Shown here one piece after another: positions 1-6,303 of a DNA stretch of 25,270 nucleotides. The position numbers and the translations under genes are program-made. Positions within the stretch are counted from its first letter, which is position 1. Every line of letters begins with the position of its first letter. The DNA lies in the NCBI GenBank assembly GCA_964537245.1, contig CAZHZL010000039.1:1-25270 (forward strand), given 5' to 3'. The stretch is from UMGS1840 sp964537245 (GTDB taxonomy: Bacteria; Bacillota; Clostridia; UMGS1840). The notes under the pieces are model-generated. The model made no database searches, was not told the DNA's origin, and saw only the letters and a list, made by a program, of their open reading frames with translations.

Positions 1-2
1 TT

Positions 3-134
3 GACGCTCAGGCTCACCCTGAAAAATACCCACAGCTCACAATCCGTGTTTCCGGCTATGCTGTAAACTTTATTAAATTAACAAAGGAACAGCAGGATGA
101 CGTTATAAATCGTACAATCCACGAATCAATGTAG
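3..134 (+). CDS. pflB: Pyruvate formate-lyase, C-terminal end (partial)
   Basis: Only the last 43 codons are present, because the gene runs off the left edge. The reading frame starts at base 3 and ends at TAG 132-134. It contains the glycyl-radical loop RVSGYAV followed by NFIKLTKEQQDDVINRT, the typical C-terminus of pyruvate formate-lyase. In that family the Gly of the loop is converted to a stable radical by an activating enzyme and the protein cleaves pyruvate to acetyl-CoA and formate. Other glycyl-radical enzymes share the loop, but the NFIKLT...VINRT tail is closest to PFL itself. A perfect palindrome follows 11 bases after the stop. Function is well supported; the rest of the gene and its activase cannot be seen. 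Confidence 0.88.
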   Translation, partial: DAQAHPEKYPQLTIRVSGYAVNFIKLTKEQQDDVINRTIHESM

Positions 135-145
135 TAACTATTAAA

Positions 146-178
146 AAAGTGGGTGCTGCAAATTGCAGCACCCACTTT
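146..178 (+). terminator. Rho-independent terminator after pflB
   Basis: Perfect inverted repeat, AAAGTGGGTGCTGCAA (146-161) and TTGCAGCACCCACTTT (163-178), GC-rich in the middle of the stem. The trailing T run on the plus strand is short (three Ts, already in the stem), whereas the minus strand has six Ts, so it may work in both directions. It separates pflB from the tRNA gene. Confidence 0.75.
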
Positions 179-192
179 AACACATATTAATT

Positions 193-269
193 GTGCCTGT
201 AGCTCACTTGGATAGAGCGTCAGACTCCGACTCTGAAGGCAGTGCGTTCGAATCGCATCAGGCGCACCA
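193..269 (+). tRNA. tRNA-Arg (anticodon CCG)
   Basis: A full cloverleaf can be drawn. Acceptor stem GTGCCTG (193-199) pairs with CAGGCGC (259-265). D arm GCTC/GAGC lies at 202-205/215-218. Anticodon stem TCAGA/TCTGA lies at 220-224/232-236, with loop CTCCGAC giving anticodon CCG (227-229), which decodes CGG. T arm GTGCG/CGCAT lies at 242-246/254-258, with loop TTCGAAT. The discriminator is A266 and CCA is encoded at 267-269. No convincing promoter is visible between the preceding hairpin and the tRNA, so it may depend on readthrough from pflB. Confidence 0.96.
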
Positions 270-270
270 A

Positions 271-310
271 AAAAGGGCTGTTTAAAAATAATTTTTAAAC
301 AGCCCCTTTT
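271..310. terminator. Bidirectional terminator between tRNA-Arg and the minus-strand cluster
   Basis: Inverted repeat GGGCTGTTTAAAAAT (275-289) and ATTTTTAAACAGCCC (291-305). It is flanked by an A run on the left and TTTT on the right, so it can stop transcription in both directions. It follows the tRNA on the plus strand and the stop codon of the 738-aa gene (315) on the minus strand. Confidence 0.9.
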
Positions 311-314
311 ATCT

Positions 315-2531
315 TTATCCGAAGAAATATCCCCATATCCATCTCATAAGAGTTGAAAAACCTCCGCAAGCTTCAATTATCTGCATTAAAATTGCGAGAA
401 TAGCAAAGAATGTTGCCCATTTGTTAAACTTGTTATCCTGTGCTACATTTGCAGCTTCATACAGTCTTTCAATCTGATTTTGTAATTTCTCGTTGTCATC
501 GTTTATGTACATCGTCTTTTTAAGCATTTCATAAAGCTCAATTCCCTGCTCCTGACAGGTGATTTCTATATTCATATACTGATTCAAAAAGGCAATATAT
601 TTTTCCTGAAGTTCAAGCAACTTACGGTTTTTAATTTTCTTCTTACCGCCCGTAAACGGATTTGAAATAGCTGACGACAGCGTATCAAAATATATTATTG
701 AAGCTCTCTGCGCTAAAGCAACCACAACCATATGAATATATATATCTAAAAAGTTATCTGTTATATGCTTCACTTCGCCTGTTGTAAGACACATAAATGA
801 ATGGTTTGAAGTTGCATACAGCGTTCCTTTTGCTCCCCACCTGGAATATACATTTTCATTAAGAGATTTATATAGCATCTCTTTTGTCGGACAAGTACAA
901 TCGCCGGGCAAATCTATATTTACAAATTCATATAAATCTCTTGCAACCTTCAGATTTTCTTTTTCGTTATATGTCAATACCTTTGAAGAATAATCAATAT
1001 CATTTACAACACAGCATACAAACATTCTGTCATCAACCGCAAGCAAAATTTTGTATTTCTCGCAATCGGGCAAAAGGCATTTTATAAAATCAGGTATATA
1101 ACGAACATCAAAATTTCTGTTAACAACAAAATCTTCATTGTAGCATGTTCTGTTCACCTTGCTGTCAATTACCATTTTAATTTCATCAGCAACGATATAC
1201 GGTATATTCATGCCCTCTTTCGTATCTGCAAAATACGGTGGAAAAATACGGCGTCCGTATTCGTTTATTTTTTTAACAGAATCTATATCATAATATTTAT
1301 CGTTTGAAATTTCAAAATATAAAATTCCTATACCTGTATTACAAATTTTCAAGTTTATAGATTCGACATTAAGCTCATAAGAAATATCACCTTTTTTCAA
1401 ATGATATGCAGCATTATTAAACATATATCTGTAATTTTTAGAATAGTCTGAACTGAGATTGAAAATTATTTTCTGTGCAGACGGTGTAAAATACTGCATT
1501 TGCTGAAATTTCTGTTCAACACAAAGGTTTTCATACTCTTTGGGGGTTATATCACTTGTACTTTCAACATCAATGCTCTTCCACCCCATTTTTTCTACTT
1601 GTGAACAATACTTTGCAAAAGTCATTTCAGAAGATGAGTTAGGATTCCATATAAACGGAAATGCAAATGTATGAGCACTGTAAAAACATTCTGAATCAAA
1701 AATAGATTTAATCTTAACTGCTCTTAAATATGTTTCCTTAAGATAATCTTCAATTGCCATCTTCTTATATTTGTCGTTTTCATTACGGTCCGGCTTACTT
1801 TTTCTTGTAAGCTCAAAGGTCAGGCAACCGCTATAACCGCTCCTTTTCATTCTTCTGACAATATCGCCCCACTTAGCTTTTCCGTCAAAAGGAAGAAGAT
1901 GTAAATCGTCAAGCCATGTTATTTCTCCTGTCGGAGATTTTATACCGAGATTATCATTAAGATGTGTAGCAATAAGCTTATCGCCGTATTTTGCCAACAA
2001 ATCCGCACTTCTGTTGTAACACATTTCATGACCTGTATCCCAGCAAAAGCCAACAAACTCACTATCCTTAAATTTATCCATAAGAGCAAAAAGATACTCT
2101 TCACCTTCTGTATTTTCAAAGGCAATTTTAATTTTTTTATTTTCAGCATGCTTAACGATTGTTTCAAAATTTTTAAGTCCTTCCTCCGTAGGAGTATGGT
2201 CATTAAATCCGATAAAAGCATGAACAACAACTATCGGAACATTTATTTTTTCACATTCGTCAATACAACAAATCAGCTCGTCAACTGCGGTCTTTGTATT
2301 TTCATCCTCAAACCACATAGAACGCATTTTTGAAAAGGGTGCGTGAACAGACTGAAAATACATTCCAGTCTCATCAGCAAGCTTTTTTAAGCCTGAAAGG
2401 TCGTCTCCGGATTTCCATTCCGAAAAAAAGCCGTCAAAGCCAGTCTTTTTAAAAAGGCGAATCTGTTCTTCTTTTGATAAATCAAAGCTGTCACTTAAAC
2501 CAAGAATAAGTTTTGTTTTTTCTTTTATCAT
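315..2531 (-). CDS. Fusion protein: sugar-phosphate-isomerase-like TIM barrel + CorA-like membrane domain
   Basis: 738 aa. Residues 1 to about 278 look like a xylose-isomerase-like TIM barrel (sugar phosphate isomerase/epimerase, AP-endonuclease-2 superfamily). Candidate metal and active-site residues sit at strand ends in the usual order: H63 (SVHAPF), H104 (VVVHAF), E139 (AFENTEG), D165/H168 (CWDTGHE), H190/D192 (THLND) and E240 (LTFELTR). From about residue 283 a different protein begins (AHTFAFPFIWN, later INEYGRRIFPP). It ends in long helices and a hydrophobic segment near 703-722, followed by a short Trp-rich tail. This resembles an uncharacterised CorA-like family I recall as stand-alone proteins; no GMN motif is present. 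The start has an AGAGG ribosome site. The gene is last in the cluster, 64 bases after its neighbour, and probably has its own promoter. The barrel is well supported. The name of the C-terminal family and any substrate are not. Confidence 0.72.
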   Translation of the reverse strand: MIKEKTKLILGLSDSFDLSKEEQIRLFKKTGFDGFFSEWKSGDDLSGLKKLADETGMYFQSVHAPFSKMRSMWFEDENTKTAVDELICCIDECEKINVPIVVVHAFIGFNDHTPTEEGLKNFETIVKHAENKKIKIAFENTEGEEYLFALMDKFKDSEFVGFCWDTGHEMCYNRSADLLAKYGDKLIATHLNDNLGIKSPTGEITWLDDLHLLPFDGKAKWGDIVRRMKRSGYSGCLTFELTRKSKPDRNENDKYKKMAIEDYLKETYLRAVKIKSIFDSECFYSAHTFAFPFIWNPNSSSEMTFAKYCSQVEKMGWKSIDVESTSDITPKEYENLCVEQKFQQMQYFTPSAQKIIFNLSSDYSKNYRYMFNNAAYHLKKGDISYELNVESINLKICNTGIGILYFEISNDKYYDIDSVKKINEYGRRIFPPYFADTKEGMNIPYIVADEIKMVIDSKVNRTCYNEDFVVNRNFDVRYIPDFIKCLLPDCEKYKILLAVDDRMFVCCVVNDIDYSSKVLTYNEKENLKVARDLYEFVNIDLPGDCTCPTKEMLYKSLNENVYSRWGAKGTLYATSNHSFMCLTTGEVKHITDNFLDIYIHMVVVALAQRASIIYFDTLSSAISNPFTGGKKKIKNRKLLELQEKYIAFLNQYMNIEITCQEQGIELYEMLKKTMYINDDNEKLQNQIERLYEAANVAQDNKFNKWATFFAILAILMQIIEACGGFSTLMRWIWGYFFG

Positions 2532-2567
2532 AATAAAACCTCTGAAATAAGTTTTTTCTTTATAAAA

Positions 2568-2595
2568 ATTATATTATGCTCTGTTTTTTTATCAA
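2568..2595 (-). promoter_or_regulatory. Internal sigma-A promoter before the fusion gene
   Basis: On the minus strand, TTGATA (-35, 2590-2595) and TATAAT (-10, 2568-2573) are separated by 16 bases. The -35 abuts the stop codon of the upstream beta-helix gene. With the unusually long 64-base gap, this suggests that the 738-aa gene can be transcribed independently of the rest of the cluster. Confidence 0.55.
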
Positions 2596-4404
2596 TTATT
2601 TATGCTCTTCAACAAAATACCATGTAAGGAAATTGTGATTTTTAATTTGCTGTTTTTTAAAAGGAATATAGGTGTTATTCTCGTATGTCACCAAATTCTT
2701 AAGCTCGTCTTTGCTGTATGCAAACCCAAGGCCACCAACAATTTCATTGTTGTAAAACTTATTGTATTTCGGTAAGCAAGGCTCATCATCAAGAATATTA
2801 TAAAGATGAGGATAAGCTTTTTTCCACACATCATTCTGATATTCAACTTCATTAAGATGTTTAACAAGTCTTGCATTTCTGCCCTTCCATCTGTTAAGTC
2901 TTTCATCTAAGGTAAGAGCCATATTGCAGTTAAAGAACTTATTATCATGAATGTCGTAATTTCTTCCGCCGCCGATAAGTATTCCGATATATGGCATATT
3001 AGCAAGCACATTTCCGTATACTTCTGCAGTACACACTCCGTCGTCAAAATATATACCGATACAGCCGTACCCTTCGTATCCCAACAAATTATGAATATAG
3101 TTATATCTTATTATATTTCCCTGGCAGGTATAGTCTCTGCCTGAATATATTGCACCTGCATCGTTTGATTCAAAACAAGCGTTATCAATTTCGTTTCTTT
3201 CGATAATATGTTCATTACCCTGATATACAACAGCAAAATGAGGCACATCATGGATATAGTTTTCACTTACAATTACTCCGACTCCGTTAAGCTCGATTGC
3301 GGCAAGATATGTACGGTGCCACAACGCAACAGCAAATATTTCATTTTGAGAAACTATATTATTGCTTTTTATAAGCTGATTTCTGTTTCCGCCGCTCGAA
3401 GCGATACCGCCTCCGCCTGTGTAATATATCTTGTTTTTATGGCATACACAGCTTTCACAGTTATCGTTTATAATTCCCCATGCGCCTACATTATATATTT
3501 CGCAATTTTCAACAGAAGAATTTTTTACATTATCAAAATGAACGCCGCATTTTCTTGTCTGACAGATTTTAATATTCTGAATTTTTATATTCTCTTTATC
3601 TTTAGCTTCAATAAGATTTTCGCATACAGAAATGTCAACATATTTCTGATTCGGCATAACATAAAGATAAATACAGCCTTCCTCTCTGTCTATACACCAT
3701 TCACCTGGATTTGTAATCGCAGATTTTGCGTTAAGAACACAGAATTTACCGCCTATCTCCGCAGTAAAGCATTTACCGTCTCTGTAACCGAAGGTATGAT
3801 AAGGCTCTTTTACCTTAACAACGCCCGTAGCTTTATCAAAGCTTTCTATTTCATGGCGCTGAATTGCCCAGTCAACATTCCAGTAGCCGCTTAAAAGAAG
3901 ATTTGAAATATTTTCTTTTTCAAAAATTTCTGTTTCAGCAGGAATAAAAATTCCCTCTTCTGAGCCTGAATGTTCTTCCTTGAAGAACATTTCTGTTTCA
4001 CCGATTGCCTTTTTTATTCTGATAAATTCGTCATTTTTAGGATATCTTGATATATCAAGTTGATTATTTTCATAATAAAGCTGTAATGAAGGACCTTCAT
4101 CAAGAAGATGCGGTTTTGGAATATCATGTACTCTCCAAAAATCCTCATAAGGACCGAGACCGAATCTTCCAAAGTCAGTTATTCCATTTTCCTTTAAATC
4201 TATTTTGATAATTCCCTCACCATTTATTTCAACCCTTTTTGAGCCGTATAATTTAACATTACCTTCACCGCGTAATGTAACATTGCTGTTTATATAAAGA
4301 GTTTCATTTAAAAAGTATTCACCTTCTGCAATTACAATTTCACAATCTGAATTATTTTTTACCGCTTCAACAAGCTCAAATTCATTTTTTACACAAATTT
4401 CCAT
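2596..4404 (-). CDS. Right-handed parallel beta-helix protein, probable cytoplasmic glycan-active enzyme
   Basis: 602 aa. A lead-in (residues 1-60, NVTLRGEGNVKLYG) starts the beta-helix. An inserted region of about 70-260 is rich in Trp and Asp. A long run of helix coils follows from about 270 to 500, with repeated N-x-I/V ladders such as YNYIHN, ENYIHD and ERNEID. The blocks NDAGAIYSGRDY (414-425), GIYFDDG (450-456) and LIGGGRNYDIHDN (476-488) match a recurrent pattern of beta-helix glycoside hydrolase-like proteins. Asp415, Asp424 and Asp454-455 are candidate catalytic acids. The layout recalls GH141-type proteins, but I cannot assign the family firmly. No signal peptide is visible, so it should act in the cytoplasm. 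It lies 15 bases after the DUF5662 gene with no clear ribosome site, which suggests translational coupling. A general carbohydrate role is likely; the substrate is unknown. Confidence 0.75.
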   Translation of the reverse strand: MEICVKNEFELVEAVKNNSDCEIVIAEGEYFLNETLYINSNVTLRGEGNVKLYGSKRVEINGEGIIKIDLKENGITDFGRFGLGPYEDFWRVHDIPKPHLLDEGPSLQLYYENNQLDISRYPKNDEFIRIKKAIGETEMFFKEEHSGSEEGIFIPAETEIFEKENISNLLLSGYWNVDWAIQRHEIESFDKATGVVKVKEPYHTFGYRDGKCFTAEIGGKFCVLNAKSAITNPGEWCIDREEGCIYLYVMPNQKYVDISVCENLIEAKDKENIKIQNIKICQTRKCGVHFDNVKNSSVENCEIYNVGAWGIINDNCESCVCHKNKIYYTGGGGIASSGGNRNQLIKSNNIVSQNEIFAVALWHRTYLAAIELNGVGVIVSENYIHDVPHFAVVYQGNEHIIERNEIDNACFESNDAGAIYSGRDYTCQGNIIRYNYIHNLLGYEGYGCIGIYFDDGVCTAEVYGNVLANMPYIGILIGGGRNYDIHDNKFFNCNMALTLDERLNRWKGRNARLVKHLNEVEYQNDVWKKAYPHLYNILDDEPCLPKYNKFYNNEIVGGLGFAYSKDELKNLVTYENNTYIPFKKQQIKNHNFLTWYFVEEHK

Positions 4405-4419
4405 AATTTCAAATAACTG

Positions 4420-4983
4420 TTATTCACAGTTTTTCCTTTCAATTTTTAATTTATGTGTTTTTTGTTTTATATATTTATATGTTTCTTCTTCACCTTTTTC
4501 GCTAAGCATAAGAAGAAGCTCTTCTATTTCCTCTGATGTTTCGGGGTGTATCATCCTTGTTGACTTTGATTTTTTAAAATACTCTATCGGATGATTATCC
4601 GTATAGTTTTTACCCTGATAAATTTTACTCGCCGCAACTCTGTCACAAAACATTTCAACAACATATTTCCACGGCATTTTTACAGGAGAAATAAGCTTTG
4701 TTTTCATATCGTAATCAGTCCAGTATTCAAAATGATGTTTATTTCTTCCTTTGTGATGGAGCCATGCTTTTGAATAACCGAATAAAACGCGTTCCTCTTC
4801 ATTGGGGCTTCTTGTCCCCTGATAATATTTTGCACCTGAAATAAACTCAGATAGCATATATTTAGATAAATCATGTCTGAGCCCCTGCCACAGTATCCCC
4901 GCTTTAAAGCTGTGATAAATAACCTTATGTCTGTGTTTGGTTATTGTACAAAAATGTTTAAAACCACCCGTTATAATATTCAT
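4420..4983 (-). CDS. DUF5662 family protein (His-rich, possible metal-binding helical domain)
   Basis: 187 aa, function unknown. It carries the pattern I associate with DUF5662: HFCTITKHR near the N-terminus, GLRHDLSK (35-41), a YYQGTRSP segment, and GYSKAWLHHKGRNKHHFEYW (69-88). His10, His17, His37/Asp38, His76-77 and His83-84 with neighbouring acids could form a metal centre resembling an HD-type helical fold. That is inference: no phosphohydrolase activity is established here. The protein appears soluble, with a charged helical tail from about 145. It sits between the HgdB-like and beta-helix genes with gaps of 23 and 15 bases, so it is almost certainly cotranscribed. Family call fairly good; role open. 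Confidence 0.7.
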   Translation of the reverse strand: MNIITGGFKHFCTITKHRHKVIYHSFKAGILWQGLRHDLSKYMLSEFISGAKYYQGTRSPNEEERVLFGYSKAWLHHKGRNKHHFEYWTDYDMKTKLISPVKMPWKYVVEMFCDRVAASKIYQGKNYTDNHPIEYFKKSKSTRMIHPETSEEIEELLLMLSEKGEEETYKYIKQKTHKLKIERKNCE

Positions 4984-5006
4984 ATCAAAGTATCATCTTT
5001 CTTTTT

Positions 5007-6287
5007 TCAGATTGTCAGTCTTACTTTTTCATCAGCATTGTTTTCTTCTTCAATTGCCTGCTTAGCAGTTGAAAGCATAAGCTTGATTCTGTTTTCCTGA
5101 TTAACCTTCGTTGCGCTTGCGTCATAATCTACCGCTACAATATTAGCTTTTATATTTTTTTCTTTTATAAGCTTCATCATACCTTTTCCGACAATATGAT
5201 TAGGCAGACAACCAAACGGCTGAACACAGATAACATTATCTACTCCACTGTCAATAAGCTCAAGCATTTCAGCAGTTAAAAGCCAGCCTTCTCCCATTTT
5301 TGCACCTAAATTAACATATCCTTCTGTTAAGGTAACAGTATGCGCAAAATAAGAAGGCGGTGTAAAGTCGCTGTTATCTTCTATTGCTTTTATAAGCTGC
5401 TTCTGAAGTCTCAAAATATATTTATAAACAATATTAAAGATATACGCCTTTTTTTTCGACATTCCGTAAAGCTTATAATCCATCACAGTGTTATAGATAC
5501 AATACAGGCAAAAATCAAGAAGTCCCGCCATAACCACCTGTGCATTTTCCGAATGTAAAAATTCTTCAAGGTCATTGTTTCCAAGCGGTGAGAATTTAAC
5601 AAAAATTTCTCCTACAATACCCACCTTAACCTTTTTCTCGTGATTTCTCGGAAGCATAAAAAAGTCTTTAATGATAAGCGGAAATAATTTTTTTATATCC
5701 TTATATCTGCACTTATCCTTAACAAGCACTTCTGTTGTATTTTTTATCCATTTTTCTTCAAGCTCATCGCATTTTGTTTTATCCTCTACATAAGGCAGAC
5801 ATTGATTTTTAAGACACATTAATAAATCGCCCACAAGAATACTGTAAAACATTTTAAGAAAAAGAGGAATAGTTACTTTAAAGCCTGTATGCTCACTTTC
5901 CAAACCCGAAAAATTAAGTGATATAACAGGAATATAATCATAACCTGCTTTTTTTAGTGCTTTTCTTAATAAATGAATATAATTTGAAGCACGGCAACCG
6001 CCGCCCGTCTGTGTGATTAAAAGTGCTATTTTTCTTTTATCGTATTTTCCGCTTTCAATAGCGTCAATAAGCTGTCCTATAACAACCTGTGCCGGATAAC
6101 AGGTATCATTATGAACATATTTAAGTCCGTTATCTATAACATTTTTTCCTTTGTTTTTCAAAAGAACCATATTATATCCGTTTGCATTCATCATATTTAC
6201 TATCATAGAAAAATGAACAGGTAGCATTGTCGGAACAAGTATGGTATAGTCTTTTCTCATTTCTTCAGTAAAAATAGGATAGTCCAT
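5007..6287 (-). CDS. 2-hydroxyacyl-CoA dehydratase (HgdB)-like cysteine protein
   Basis: 426 aa. Cysteine motifs NDTCYPAQ, TGGGCRASNY and QPFGCLPNHIVGKG match the HgdB/BcrB-like proteins that bind an iron-sulfur cluster and receive electrons from an ATP-driven activase. It begins 16 bases after the 983-aa activase gene, with AAAGGGG as ribosome site. In many Firmicutes the equivalent region is fused to the activase as one protein of about 1400 aa; here the two parts are separate genes. Family knowledge suggests a low-potential Fe-S acceptor, perhaps related to dehydratase or double-cubane-cluster proteins. No acyl-CoA partner subunits, CoA-transferase or substrate genes are nearby, so calling it a true dehydratase would be unsafe. 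The pairing with the activase is strong; the reaction is unknown. Confidence 0.75.
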   Translation of the reverse strand: MDYPIFTEEMRKDYTILVPTMLPVHFSMIVNMMNANGYNMVLLKNKGKNVIDNGLKYVHNDTCYPAQVVIGQLIDAIESGKYDKRKIALLITQTGGGCRASNYIHLLRKALKKAGYDYIPVISLNFSGLESEHTGFKVTIPLFLKMFYSILVGDLLMCLKNQCLPYVEDKTKCDELEEKWIKNTTEVLVKDKCRYKDIKKLFPLIIKDFFMLPRNHEKKVKVGIVGEIFVKFSPLGNNDLEEFLHSENAQVVMAGLLDFCLYCIYNTVMDYKLYGMSKKKAYIFNIVYKYILRLQKQLIKAIEDNSDFTPPSYFAHTVTLTEGYVNLGAKMGEGWLLTAEMLELIDSGVDNVICVQPFGCLPNHIVGKGMMKLIKEKNIKANIVAVDYDASATKVNQENRIKLMLSTAKQAIEEENNADEKVRLTI

Positions 6288-6303
6288 AACTTAACCCCTT
6301 TCT

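Noticed and set aside
3208..3894. Plus-strand open frame of 228 codons inside the beta-helix gene
   Set aside because: Antisense shadow of a well-supported gene; no ribosome site or recognisable domain.
4420..4983. HD-domain phosphohydrolase call for the DUF5662 protein
   Set aside because: An HD pair and several His residues exist, but the full set of HD-domain motifs in order cannot be shown.
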